Source of the DNA: Oxyruncus cristatus
Lineage: Eukaryota; Chordata; Aves; Passeriformes; Cotingidae
DNA: 64,000 bases
Reading direction: 5' to 3'
Assembly (NCBI GenBank): GCA_013399855.1
Contig: VXAY01002115.1
Location: forward strand, 289,423-353,422
Of the stretch, positions 48,153 through 61,742 are shown in pieces. The stretch's first letter is position 1. The number at the start of each line of letters is the position of its first letter. Below the pieces are notes generated by a model. It was not told the origin of the DNA. It worked only from the letters and a program-made list of their open reading frames with translations, and did not search any database. The position numbers and the translations under genes were made by a program.

Positions 48153-50395
48153 TTTCTGATCCAGAGCTTTCATTTGATTTAAATTTTAATCGCACTCAAA
48201 AGAAAAACCTTGAAAGAAAACGTTTGTCTAAAGCACACTTAATTTTTATTTTCTTTGTGGTTCCTTCTTAGATGATTATGGGATTATGTGGGCCAGGAAA
48301 TATTCTTCCTGTCTTGTCAGAAACCTGTCAAATCTTCATAATAATATACTAAGCACTTTAAATAATGTTAGTGTTTAGCAGAAAATGTCTCTGCCTGTCT
48401 GTATAGAGTAGGAATGGATGTGCAGAGTTATAGCAAGTAGAGGGGCTGTGGAGAAGAAAGTATTTTTACGAAAGAAAACATACAAAGCCAAAAAACCTTC
48501 TCATCCTGTGAATACTAATGAGCTGGCTGCTTTTTGTGGTGAAAGACATTAGTGTCTCCTGTAGTTAGAACGGGGGCCCAGTAATTACTCTGACTTCAGT
48601 GATGAAAATCTGATAGGTCCTTGTGGCTGGATAGATGGGAAATGGATGGGACCCAGTTCTTTTGTAAATCTGCTGGTTAGGATTCAAAGGTATTCAGGGT
48701 TTCAGTAGATTTAGCTTGAGCCTGTAAAGTACTTTTTGCTTTATTGTATTTGACATTATTCATTTAGAGGTTAACTTCAGTTTTATTGGATTATTTGTTA
48801 TGAAAGATGACCCCAGATTTCAAAACTTCATAAACTATGATTTTGTATACTGTTCCCAGCAGCTGTTTAAATTAAAAGCTGATGAGGTCTTTGAGATCTA
48901 AGTTAAACATTTTGCATTATTTTTAACTTAATTGGAAGTTGATATACTGGCTTTTTGACCTGGTTGCTGTAGAATCCTGCATTCTTTGGCAAATATTAAT
49001 CACTGTGTGTGGTCTAAAGAGATATTCAGCTAACATGGACCAAGCCTTGCTCTGGTTGAAGATATCTCTTTCCACACATTTCCAAAGCTATGATGAACAT
49101 TTTTAGTAGTGTTTTCTCAAAACACCACAAAGCTCCAGTAAAATTAGAGCACAAATCCATTTGTACACAAAGCGTTTAGCATGAAACGTTCCTTTGAATT
49201 CTGTTCTTTATTGTAGTCAACATTGTATTGTTCATTTTCAAAGCAAAAGAGTCTAAACTTTTGAATTAATTTAGTTCATAATGTTTGAGGTACTTGCTGT
49301 GGAGTCAGTAAAATCATAGAATCTTTACAAATATCTTTGTCATAGGAATTTTCCCTGTAGAACATGAAAGGTTTGTTTTTGTTTTTTTTTTTTTTCAGAA
49401 GTCACAATTCGATCTCTAAAGTCATTGGCTGGGTCAGGCATTGCAGAATATGCTGAGCACCAAGGTTAATGGTTCTAATGGAGATAAGTCTTTAAGTGAA
49501 TACCTTTGGAAAGGTTTGACTCAGGGGAGAATGTTTTATTGATACTACTCCTATGAACTAGGGCAATATGGGTAGTTGCAATATTAGTAAGAATTCTACA
49601 TGGTACTATTTATGACTTTTTAGAGAGGATAGGTTTTAGTTTGAAACGTACAGAGGCTCTTGATGTTGCTTATGTTTTCTATGGGAGTGCAGACAAATTG
49701 TTTTTTAGTGTCTTGTGTGTCATCATCTCCAGGCAAATGGGTTTCAGAAACCCTAATTTCATAATTTGTTTCAAAGTTGTAGCTATAGATCAAGTTTAAG
49801 AAACATAATGCCTGTTTGCAGTGTACTCTAAAATATTTTTATTGTCTCCTAGTCTCTAACCTGCTCTTTGTGGTATAGGTATCTTCCCCCCTCACCTCTT
49901 AATTCAGCATCTCTTTAGCCTGAGCCATAAAGGCACACTATAGATAACAGCAAAATATAAGATACCCGGCAATATATGTTACATTGCAGATTAAAATCTG
50001 GCCTTCAAGGCAAGATAACCTTACCCTTGCATTGCAGCAGATTGCTCCTCTCCTTGGAGACAGTGCAAAATGCACTCCATGGATGGTTTGACTCTTGTCT
50101 CCATCTGATCCATCTTACCATGGCGTTTCTTGTCTTGATAGTCCTTCCTGACACAGCTCATCTTGATGTCCTACATGTTTGTTATGTTAGTCCAAGAGAT
50201 ACTTCTTGTTTGCTTTTTCCCTTGTCCTCCCTGTCTGGCACACTCAATCCTGCTAGAGTGTAAACCCACAGGCACGTTAAAGGACAATAATAAATGAGAA
50301 GAGGAACGAGGAGATTTTCATGTTGAAATACCCTGAGTCCCTGACAACAAAATCCATAGCAGAATTTGAGAATTTTGGAAGGCTTAAAGGGAGAA

Positions 50396-50478
50396 AGCCT
50401 CTACTGTGAGGGTGGTGAGGCCCTGGCACAGGTTGCCCTGATGAGGCATCCCTGGAGGTGTTCAAGGCCAGGTTGGCC
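50396..50478 (+). repeat. CR1 LINE fragment
   Basis: Recognisable CR1 blocks in sense order include CTACTGTGAGGGTGGTGAGG (50401-50420), CCCTGGCACAGGTTGCCC (50421-50438), then CATCCCTGGAGGTGTTCAAG and GCCAGGTTGG (50448-50477). About 20 bases usually present between the second and third blocks are missing here. Similarity ends abruptly after GGTTGG, so the true 3' tail is absent. It is a better-preserved copy than the one at 5168. Confidence 0.85.
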
Positions 50479-53400
50479 ATCCTTTCCTTGAGAGTGGGAA
50501 AAAGTCTGACATCTGCCCATCCCTTCCTCTCACAAACAAATTGGGTTTGGTTTCTGCTGTTTACTTCGTTTCCAGAATAGTAAATAGGGTTTAAAGTTTT
50601 CAGCATAACCTCAAATCCATACAGGGACCAGTGACTCCCCTGGTACATGCTGTCACTGACAGAACGTATTGCAAGCTGTCCTGGGAGAAGGAACACCCGT
50701 CAATATTAGCACTTATTGTTTGCATCCTGTTTTGTTTATGTTAACGAGGTAATGGTTACAATTTCATTTTATTTTCTTGTCAGACAGTTCTGTTTGACTG
50801 CTTACAAACTTTTTTTTCACCTAATTCTTCTGCTGCATCAAATATTCTTATTATCTTTCACTACTGAAGTTGGAAGTAGAGTTGAATTCATTCGTCATTC
50901 TTTTACCAGACTGTTATGTAATGCTCTTGTCTGAAAGTGAATGTGTAGGATTTGGGAGACTTTCTTTTAATAATATGTTTTTAAGTATGTCAAATTAAAC
51001 CTGTCACATTTTCTTAGAGTGGGAATATTTCTAGTAGCAGAATCAGAGAAGAAATCCAAGGTGGCACTTTATGAAATGGCTCTTCTGTGCTGCTGAAATC
51101 AGTGGGAGTTTGTGATTTCAGTACAAACAGAATTAGGATCTCTAAGACTGGTGCTTATGCACAGTTCTTTTAATTGTCCTTTTCTGTTTGTAATGTTAAA
51201 TAAAAAAAGGAAAATGAAGAGTCCTTGAATCCATGTGAAGAATTTGGCAGTTCGTGGTGGAATGTTCACTGTCTTCTTTGGCTCATTCAAAAATCACAGC
51301 ACACCAAAAATCCCTTAACGGGGGTGGCCTGCAGGTGATGTCTAATTCGACCTGTGATGTTTACAGAAAGAAGAGCATATCTCATAACTTCTGTACCAAA
51401 TTTCGAATGATGAGTGCTAGGGAGAGTACAGATGTACCTGAAGGTGTAAGCTGTTCTCATCTGCTTTCTATTCTTAAAGCATATACAGGGTTGCAGCCTA
51501 CATATGTTTGTCAGAGTGATTAATGGCTTGTATCCATACATTAGAACTGAGAGTATTAAGATTTATATCTTTTTGTTTTGAAAAGCAACAGCAAGCCCAT
51601 AAATGCATGCTAAATGTACTCCATCTGATGAGCATGTGACCCACAGTAGACATTTACAGTAAATGGCTAGAGCCATTTAGAGGGTTTTTTTTAAGCTGTT
51701 AAATATACTTTAAAATGTCATTAGATGTCATGAGTCGTGTATGTGAAGCTGATATTTATATTTATCAGACACTTTGATAACTGAATAGATCTTGCCTTTG
51801 TACCTATTTCTTTGCTTTCTAAGCTTACGAATGTCTTACTAGCAATAGGAGAGGTCAGGATAGAAAAATACACATAATGAGGGTCCAAAATTTTTCGTGG
51901 TGTTTATTTACATGGTTTGTTCAAAGTTGGTGATGGAAAAATGCTCTAAGTTAAGAGGGATTTACAATAACTAAATTAGGTGCTGAGGGGAATTGTCTGG
52001 AGCCTGCTAATAGGAGACAATATGAAGAGACATCATGGAAGAGGTTTATATAGCTTTTTTTCCCCCTTATAAATAAGATATTAAATATATTGCAGGACTT
52101 TTAGAAATGTTTTAGCTCTATGTCCTTCAGTAACTTGTCCCAGAGAGCACTTGCCTGGCCTGCCTGCTGATGTCAAGCTCGATGGGGGCTGGCCCTGAGC
52201 ACTGGATTAATTTCCATAATGTCCTTAATGTCCCCTGTCTTCATTACACCTACTGCTGCCTGTGTACAGGTTCTCTTTGTATTGACATATCCTAGGATTT
52301 GTTTCCCAATCTTTTGTGTAACAATGGCGAGAAAACTCTTGTTATTTAGAAGCAACAGTGGGTCCAGCACTGGATTTGAGTCACATCTGAGTGACTTCAG
52401 CGCTGTGAAATTGTGTTCAAGAGCAGATGTACCCACGGCTTAACATTAACAGCTTCAGTGCACAGGGGTATGTCTTGTGTTTGAGGAGGAAACCGGTCAA
52501 ACACAGGACCATAACTGGTATAGAAAACTGTGATTTTGAACCTTCAGCATTTTATTACCGGGATAGACCCAAACTTGTTCATAAGAACATACTTAAAGAA
52601 GTATTCCACTTGACGTGGAAGATTTAATTTAGTAGCTGTCTTACTCAGCCAGCCAGATAATACTGTTTATTTCAATAGCACCTCCTCTCAATAGCAATCC
52701 TAGGTTACTTCAGCAAGCTCAGGCAATGGGATTTTGTATGCTTTATTTTTCATCTTGTACACGTTCGTGAAAAATCTTCAAGCAAAACGTTTTTCCAAGA
52801 AGTTCGCTTAAAGATTGGTTGAAATGCTGTTTTGGTAATCTATTGTTTTTCTTTTTCCAATGCTATTAATGGATTTGAGGTATCTGAACTATCAGTGAAC
52901 AAGCTGTATAAGAATCTTTTAATGACACAAGAGGGTATTGAATGACGGCAGACTTTTTTAGCATCTCTGAAAGTACAAATTGCCAACATCTCCTCATTTC
53001 TGTAAGGAGAACCTGCTTAAGGCCCAGTGGGGTTAAGAACGTTGTTTACTCTACTCTTGACTCCTGCAATATAACAATAAAAAAGTGATTAAAATTTAAG
53101 TAGTCATGAGAGATTTTCACTATGTCTAATTTCTTGAATTCTACTCTGCATTAAACCTGGATCATTGCATAATACTGTTGTGGTAAGTATTGCTGTATTG
53201 CCTTGTTTAGCAACCAATAGAAATAAGAACAGTAATTTTGTGATAAGTAGTCTTGTCCAAATGTTCTGAGTACAAAAATTGTTTAGCATTAAGGCTGTGT
53301 TAATTGCTTCCTCTGTAGGTTGTATTAATAATAGAGTTATTATTACACCTCTATTTTGAAGTAGTTAACATAACACAAAAATCTTTTGCAGGACAAAATT

Positions 53401-54290
53401 TGATGTTGAGTTTCTCAGATCAGAAAGCATTTTCAGCTTCTGTTTGGGTACATTAATGATTTCAGTAGATTCCACAAGGAAAGCAAGAGAGATGCAGTCT
53501 TTTTTCGGTGTCTTTGCATTCATCATGGGAAGAAAGAGGTCTGTATTTTAAAGTTGGCACCTGCTGATATGATCTAGATGTTCTTGGTGTTAAAGTTATT
53601 TTACTGTATCAAGAATATGAATGCTTTTGAAACTGTACTGCTGTAAATATTCTGTTCAGTGTAATTGAAACCAGGTTAAATTTGCTTTTCTTGTTATAAT
53701 AAGTACTATCATCCTGTATATTCGTACTGTGCTAACGAAGAAACTGTCATCTTAATTTGCAGTGAGATGATACAGTATCATCCCTGCTGCCAGATAAAGA
53801 GATTTTTGAGAGTAGGTGATAGCTATGGATTCATATAACAATTGGTACAATTAATATATGTCCAGTAGAATTAAAGTTTAAATTGTGAAAAAAACAAAAA
53901 AGAGAGGAGAAAGTGTTCCAGGGATGGTATCTTTTAAAAGATGAAAGAACCCGTGTGTGGCTTCAGCACAGCAGCACATGGTGGCTGTTGTGGCTCCACA
54001 GATTTCATTGCTGAGCTTCTTTTCAGCTCTGTTTGTGGTGCAAAGAGTGAGTGGGCGCAATGGGGGCAAACTTCGACTTGTTTTAAATTGAATTGAAGAG
54101 GGGCATAATGTCACATGTTCGTGGCAGGGTGGGGTCCAGTGGAGGCTGTAGAACTTCATGGGACCCTGGAATTTTGGGCAGCTGGCTTGTATTGATGTGC
54201 TGAGACTCTGTGGTTACTGATTTGAGAGCTGGGTCAAAGCTGGCTCAGGGCTGTGGCTTCACAAACTGAAAGAACAAGGGCGGCATTTTC

Positions 54291-54315
54291 TTTTTTTTTT
54301 TTTTCTTTTTTTTTT
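54291..54315 (+). repeat. T14-C-T10 tract
   Basis: Two T runs separated by one C, giving a 25-base pyrimidine stretch in intron 5. Confidence 0.85.
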
Positions 54316-57300
54316 CCAACTGAATCCAGAGGAAGCAGCGATGGTCATCTCCTTTCAATCAGTGGCTAGACTGTTTCATCTGCTTTCTGAAATCTAGAAA
54401 CACTTGAGGTGAGGAGGAGCAATTTTTCAGGGCTCTGTTGAGCAGAAAGCCACAGACACCAACAGTGACAGGTATGGTATCACTGTTACTGTCCATATCC
54501 GCTTCCAAGCGCTGAGTGAGCCCTGCCAATGGATCCTGTGCCCTGTACATCTCCAGCCCCCACAGAAAGCCAAAAACTGGCATAGCTACTCCTAGCAGGG
54601 CCAGAGTAAAGAGTGGTTTGGATATAAGCTGCTCTGTGTGTGCTATCTTGTAGCTGTGCTTGTAAAAAAAATTGTTTTTCCTCCTCCTACATGAGCTAAA
54701 CTTCAGCGAGAGAGCTGAGGTATTACCTCATGTGGAATGACCAACAGCTGAGTGGTCGGGATAGATTCCTGTGAGTTGTGCAGGTTGTAACAGCCCCCTC
54801 GGGTAGAGGAGAGAAATGAGCACAGATCCCCCATTTCCTGAGTATTTTAAGCATGATTCAGGGATGAGATTAGCTCATGAAAATCTTACAGTGTAGTAGT
54901 ACCCAGCTTCTGATTTCAAGTCAGGCTTAGCCGTACATCAGGGGTGGCATTGTTTAGTCCTCAGAGGAGACAGCCCTGTCTACCTACAAACCCTTTCATC
55001 TGCAGACCTGTGGCCTGCCCTAACAGCTGTATCTCTTCAACTGTGGGCTTGGAAGGGTTTCCCTTTCTTTCAAGGGCATTCATGGCTGCAGTTATCCGGG
55101 AAGCCAGCAAGGTCTCTCGTGTAGGTGCTGTGGAATTTGAGCATTATAGGCATATAATGTGCATTTTTAGACCTCAGTACACCATAGCATCTCTGCACTG
55201 ACCACATTGTGTATTCAGTTAGAAGTGGGACGTAGCAGAATTAAGCGTTACCTGATATCAGCTGTTGGCCTGTGTAGCTCCATCCGCGTGTTCATGCTCT
55301 ATTTTTCCACGTCTTCTTTTGGACGAGTCAGAGAGGGGGTGGTAAAGGATAAATAAGCAAAGGCATCCTGTGCAATGCCTCCTGCTAACTTTTCTAAATC
55401 TTGAAAGCTGTGGTTTCACGTTTGGAACTGAACAGTGGAAGTGTGTGGGACGGCTTTATTTACTTACACCGCTTTGCTTTATGGTCTTTTGGAAGCGGTT
55501 CCTCCTCACCATGTTTACTGCTTTGTAAAGTAAATCTTTGATTTATTGTAGCAGTCACACTCTGTTAAAATTACTGTTTTCTTCATGTTGAAAAAACATG
55601 AACATGTTCTCTCTCCTCAGGTCTCCCCAGCTCACAGAATGTGAATTCCTTGTCTGTGTTTTGAATCTGATTTTTCACTGGTTTCTGACAGTTTTTTAGA
55701 TACTTTTCCATTATTAGGGAGATGATTTAAACTCTAAACAGATCACATTTAAAAAGTGCTTTCTAAATTGATAGTGTTTTACTTCCTTAGTTTTGTCTCA
55801 TTATAATGTTCTTGCTACCATTACGATATTAATTATTTCTTGTATTTAAAAAGCTTTCTGAACCAAGGCTCAATCATCTCGGTAGAAGATGAACATATTT
55901 CTATTTTCTTTAAAAGACTCAATACCCAATATGACATATTAAGAGTTGGACGTTGCATGGACATCAGACGAAGGCAAGAGGTCTTCTGAATCCAAAATCA
56001 CTGAAACCAGCAGGAAAAGCATTTTTGAGATCCTGTCCCAAGACAGACAGACACACACCCTGACTGACTCATGTCAGTACCTGCTTTGCCAGACATACCA
56101 AACCAGTGAAGACCGTGGCCATCTGAACCTCTGTTACTGAGTTCACATCTCATAACTTTTCCCCATCTAAACCAGCCCCGTCTCTTTTCATGGCACGTGT
56201 TGAAATGATGTTAGATTTTGTTGCCAAGTTAAGATATTGCACACTTGATGGTTTTTTTTTATAAATCTATTTAAGGGTTTACTTGAACAATTTATTGGAA
56301 CAATGTGTAACAGAAAATGCTGTGCCTTAATTTCTGTATCTGTCTTCTTATGCACACTTATAGAACTGTGTCCTTTGAGGAGGTGGTAGGTTGTCATAAC
56401 TAGAATTTGTTCTCTTGTGCTCTACGAAGATTTTGGAGGAGAAAAGCTCGGCTGGAAATTGCGGGTGTCTTTCCTAAACAACAGCCAGAGACAACAAAGA
56501 GAAAATTCTGAATGTCTGCTGTCATTTTTGCAGTTTTAATTTTTTTTTCAGTTTGAATTCTCGTAATACAAACACACTCGCTTGGAATGGTTATGATACA
56601 TGTGTGTTGAATATCTACAGCTCGAATGGATCTAATTACTCCTGATAAAATCTCGAGCAAAATTAAGATACGATTGTACTGTAAAATGGCCTAGAATAGC
56701 ATTAGTTTGAAAAATTCATTAATGTAAGATAAAAGAGAAGACCTTGAGAGCCCAGAACGCTTCTCTGAGGACACAGGCACGTTTTTATTCTGCATTAATT
56801 TCACTGGTGGCACGTTGCTAAACGCAACGAGTTATAAGAAATTATGAAGAAATTTGTATTTTAGCCACTGTTTTACAGTGGTGCAACGTGGAGATGTTTA
56901 ACATGAAGATGCCTCCATTCTCAGATAGAATAGCTTTATTTAAAATTGATTAGGAGCAATTCACAGCAGCCTGCCAAATTGCTAATGGAAGCCATTTGAA
57001 TCAATTCTCTCATATAATTTAAATGCCATTTCACTGCATATAGTTTAACCAGGAAAGAATCTCAGCTTGCAGCCAGTAAAATTAATTATTTATTTTTCTT
57101 TTCATAAATATTTTCTTGGTCCAAAACAAAACAAAACAAAAAAGTAAAACCAAAATAAATGCTTATACGCTGAAACTTTTTTCAGGGCATGCACACTTCA
57201 GATGGCTAATTTGAGGAATGCCATGGTATTATTTTTACTTACGTGTGTCAAAAAGCATTTTTATCTACATGTCAGGTGTTTTTCTTACCTGATAGCTTTT

Positions 57301-57386
57301 TGTGGAGTGTGCATTTAAGGCTAAATTACAAATTGGATTCTGCTGTTAACTGAGAGGCCTATTCAGCAAAAATTATATATAGGCTT

Positions 57387-57430
57387 TTCTCGGAAGGTCG
57401 TGGAATCCATCTTTGCTGAGGTGATGAAGC
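57387..57430 (+). repeat. possible CR1-like scrap
   Basis: CGGAAGGTCGTGGAATCCATC followed by TGCTGAGGTGATGAAG loosely follows the CR1 block in which GGAGGTGGTGGAATCCCCATC precedes CTGGAGGTGTTCAAG. Similarity is short and imperfect, so this may be chance. Confidence 0.28.
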
Positions 57431-59786
57431 GGGGAACTCCTTTTGGCCCCAGAATCACTTCTGTCCAGACCTGCCTGGCTGTCCCAAGGGGGAGTCATCT
57501 GATGGTGGGGAATTTATTGTGTGAGGTTTGGTGTTCGCTGCACGCTCTCATCCATCACTGAAACATTGTCCTATCTATGGGTTAATTTTATTGTTATTTG
57601 CTTGAAAATCAATTGAATTAAACTTGAGAACTAATGGTATATTGCCCTAGTTTAAAAATAAACATTCTGGGCTTTGGCTGCTATTGGCTGAGATCCTGCA
57701 CCGTCAGCACTATGCAGGAAGAGTATCTTTTAATTTCGTGCTTTGCCCACTCATCTCTTGCACTGCCAATTGCAACCACTGCAGTGCCAAACAAGTGAAA
57801 ATATAGATTGCATAAAAATACAGAGCAGCGTCGATGCAGCAGCAGCAGAGGAAGTGCATTACAGGGACTGCCACTCTTCAGATGGAAATAGCATATTGAA
57901 ATCCTTTCTGGTTGCCCTTCACTGCTCTGTCCCTTGTGACTTAGAGAGCCCAAGAATAACCAGCGGTGACTCTTGGATTTCCCCCAGTATGAAAAGCGTA
58001 TTCCAATGCCTTTTGCTCACAGAGGGCGATGGATAGTTTAAGGGTTAAAGTGTGTCTGCAAATTAATCAACCCTCTGTTGGCCTTTCTTCGCTGGAGTTG
58101 ATATGTAAGTTGACCTCAAAGTGTAGTAATAATATATGTCAAAGGTATTTAGCAGGCTTTCCCCACGCGTGCCTGTGTAGGTATGGTGGGCATATGACTG
58201 GGCTGATTAGGGACCTGAAGGCTCTTCACCTGCAAAATGTGTGTGTCAAGTCAAGAAAGGTCAGCCTGCGATAAGGGTGTTTAAGAAGGAAATCTTCAGC
58301 TGCATTGGCCCAGCTGAAAAATCTAATACCTATTTAAGCAGCAAGGTCTTATAAATAGGCTGGTGGCTGTGAAATTTCTTAAGTAAAAAGGGGAGAGAAA
58401 AACTTTAATAAGAAATTTTATTGAAAACGTAGGAGAGTCCTTAGTTCTGGGTACAAACCAAAGGACTTAAATGTCAGATATTCTAAAATAGAGGAGTTAG
58501 CTAATAATGTGAAATGATTTGGTTGCAATTTTCTTTAAAATTATTTCTGCCCCCATTTCCTACCATTTCCTGCTCTGTGTCCCTTCACCTCCCAAAGACA
58601 GTTACTGTATTTATAATATTAAAGGAAAGACAAGTGGTTGTGACAAAGGTGACCATCAGGCACCAAAAGAAAGCCAGGCCATTTGTCTGGAAGATAAGAA
58701 TTTTGAACAGGGATTGAGCTCTTGTAGAGGGGATCTGCTCCTCCCTCAAACAAATGTGACAGTCTGAGGGGATTGTAACGTATTTCCCCTTCTTCTTTGA
58801 GACCGTCATAGTTTTGTAGAAAAAATAGTTCCTTAACTGTATCCACTGGCATTTTAAGACTAATAAATAATTCCTTGCAGTCACTCAATCACTGCCAGTG
58901 CAGACTTGAAAAGGTAATTTATTTTGCAGATAGGCACCTTTGACAGCGCTCTCGAGGCCATCCTTTCAAACACAGCCCCTTTCAAGAAACCAAGAGTAAA
59001 ACATCCTGCTCGGTCAGGTTTTGATGCGGTGAAACCGCTCCTCGATAGAGGAATCTAATCTGTTTGCTGGGGAGGGAGGCTCTGCCACTGTCTTTTTTCA
59101 TTATGGTTTCCTGTCCTGTTAACCAGGGAGAGGGTCAGTAATGCAGTTGCCGAGCTCATCGTTTCATACACCCCCTAGGAAAGGAGAAAGCCTCTCTTTG
59201 CCCAGCATGTTCACATGTGTTCAGTGTACCACAGGATACATTAGCAGAAAATGGTCGCTGGAGTAAGCAAAGAGGAGTTAAAGGCTTTTATATTTCTCAG
59301 AATTAAGAAACAAAGCAGAAATGATAAATAGTCTGGGACACCAAGCCTGGAGGAACCCATAGATTCTTGGTGTGGGGATGATGGTGGGATATAAAAGAGG
59401 AAAACTTTGTTAATGGGAGAGAGCTGAGTGAGCAGAGACAGATTTTGGAGAAAAATAGGTGACCTAGTTTGGTATCTCAAGGCATCATTTTCATTTTAGC
59501 TGCGAGACATTAAAATGCCTGACATTTCCCAAAATGGGCTGTAGATCATATGATCTTTTCTGAAGTCCTTTGGTGGGAAAGTTTAAGTGCTGTTCAGGAA
59601 GCTTGTTCAGGGTCTCAGGCAGTATCTCCTCTTCTCTCTCTGCCTGAAGACAAAGTTCCAGCGTTTCTTGGTGATGTGGTTTGAGTGGACCTGGCGCAGC
59701 ACTTGTGCTCCTCAGACATTAACGTGGTCTTTGGGGCAAGATTAGGAAAATGTATTAACAAACATAGTGGCAGCTCAACTCTTTTG

Positions 59787-59809
59787 AAAAAAAATTTTTT
59801 TTTTTTTTT
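59787..59809. repeat. A8-T15 homopolymer junction
   Basis: Eight A run directly into fifteen T. The eight A can pair with eight of the T to form a small AT hairpin. Confidence 0.88.
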
Positions 59810-61730
59810 CTTATTTCTTTTCATATTGCAAACCAGATTACTGCATGTCGAGAGATTAAAGCCTTCCCTGGTACAGTAAAGAGACCCTCACACGATTGAA
59901 AATAATTTATTTCCATGCGTTCTTCTTTTATCTGAGTAAATGAAGTTTAGGGAGATATAGTGCCTTATTTCATCAGGAATTTCCATTCCGAAGGGAAAAG
60001 AAATGGAATAGGAACTGTGGTTCTAAATATCTAAGGTTACAACTTTGCTGTGACTGGAGCTGTAACTCGCTGTTATGGTGATGTTTGATTTGCTTCCCAG
60101 CTCTAAAGGCTGTCTGGGTTACTTAGATATATGTCTTGCCATTAAAGCATTTTCCCCTTTTCTGTTTCTTATGGTAAATGTGCTATAGAAAGATTTTTTT
60201 TTTTTAAACTCTTTTTGCAAAGTTTTAAAATAAAATTTACAGCTGGTGAAGAACATGGTTTTTACATACTGGACCTTATCATCTCAGTAACCAATTTTTC
60301 CTTATGTCTCAGAACTCTCATTAATTTTTCACAGGCTTGTGATGGATAGTTTTTATTTATTCACGTCTGAGGTTCTGTTGTGTGAAAAGGACTCATTTTA
60401 TAACATTACATATTCATGGCTTGGGATAGATGGGATAAGGAACTTATTATTAATGTGTCACAGTGGGAAACTTACTCTGGGTTCATTTGTGAATCTTGTT
60501 AAATGTGGTGCGGTCAGCAGACAGTGCTGAAATTCTTGATACATTTTATTGGAGAAGGGCAAAGAGGTTCAGTGATGCTTCCTTATCTAAACAGCACAAG
60601 TGAGATGGTGTCTTTCTAAATGCATTTGAAACTCTGTGTCAATAACACGGGGGGTAGAAGCAAAATTCGCCTGAACTACAGTAAAATCAGAACGATGCTT
60701 TTTAGTATTGACTGTTTCCAGGTGCTGTTTGGGTCTACTTAAATCCAGTTTGCTTAATTAAATCTTGTTTTACTTTTAGCAAAACCGCTGGAGTTGTTTT
60801 AAATATAGTGAATTGAGAGCAGGCTATTCCAAAACTTGATTTCTAGCAGTTAGGTTTGCCTGCAGTAACTGATCGTGGCCATATTTCTCTGAGAATCTTT
60901 TGTTCATGAACAGTGGGACCGTGCAAATTCTGAATGTACACACGCAAAACTTTTTGGAAATCAGTAAGCAGTCTGTGTATTGAAAATGTGCAGCATAATA
61001 AATAATAAAAATAATAAAAAGTAAGGAGGTAGATTGGGGTGCAAACTATTTTAGAGTCCTAGAATTGGATCTGATTTAGAAGAACTAAATATCCTCCTCA
61101 TCGGGTCACAAAGATACTGATTTTCAAAGCAGAACATTTTGTAACTCTGAAAATTTTAAAGCAGGGGCTTTGTCCTCTACTTACGTGCTTAAAATTTGTT
61201 TTTTAATTAAATGCTTCCGTACTCGTTTTTGTAGTTACAGAAATGGGCCCAGAGAGGAAGTAATTTAGCTCCACTTCTGGCTCCCTGTTATTTATCACCT
61301 ATTGTTACCCTTTTACTTAAGTTATTGTTGGAAATCTAGAACGATGATTTTGTTGGGTTTTTTTTTTTGAGTGTGCTATTCCCTTTCTTACCAAAGAGGC
61401 TTGTGGCTGAGGGTGTTGATGTTTACAATAGCAGCAATTATTCAAATATTTAAGAACGTATTATCAAGATCCAACGGAATTATAATTCCTCCTTGTTTTC
61501 AAATGTTTTCCGAATAATAAAATAGATGAAAATAACTTCAAGCTACTTAAGTAGTTTGAGATGACTAGGACAGGACAATTTATGGTGGCTGTATTTTAAA
61601 AGAAAATTCTCAGTGGTGTTAAATGTTGCCTTTATTAGCGATCCTACCAGTAGGTCAGGAGTGTTATATTGTCATTTATAACAGAGGAGCTGGGCAGTGA
61701 GAAAACTGTAGTCTATTAAGAGTTTTGTGA

Positions 61731-61742
61731 GTGTGTGTGTGT
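61731..61742. repeat. (GT)6 dinucleotide repeat
   Basis: Six perfect GT units, preceded by TGTGA. It is a short microsatellite in intron 5. Confidence 0.85.

Larger units (their letters stand above)
40110..50395 (+). other. WWOX: WWOX intron 5, third part
   Basis: This starts with T21 (40134-40154) and a (CAAA) repeat at 40197-40210. It then continues as AT-rich intron. Points of note are a candidate conserved block at 41740-41930, a C9 run near 42051-42058, and a CpG-enriched 157-codon open frame at 44675-45148. There is also a possible CR1 tail remnant near 48129. No exon 6 of WWOX was seen. Confidence 0.82.

Noticed and set aside
49312..49324. AATCATAGAATC resembling the CR1 3' tail
   Set aside because: There are only about 12 matching bases and no CR1 sequence beside them.
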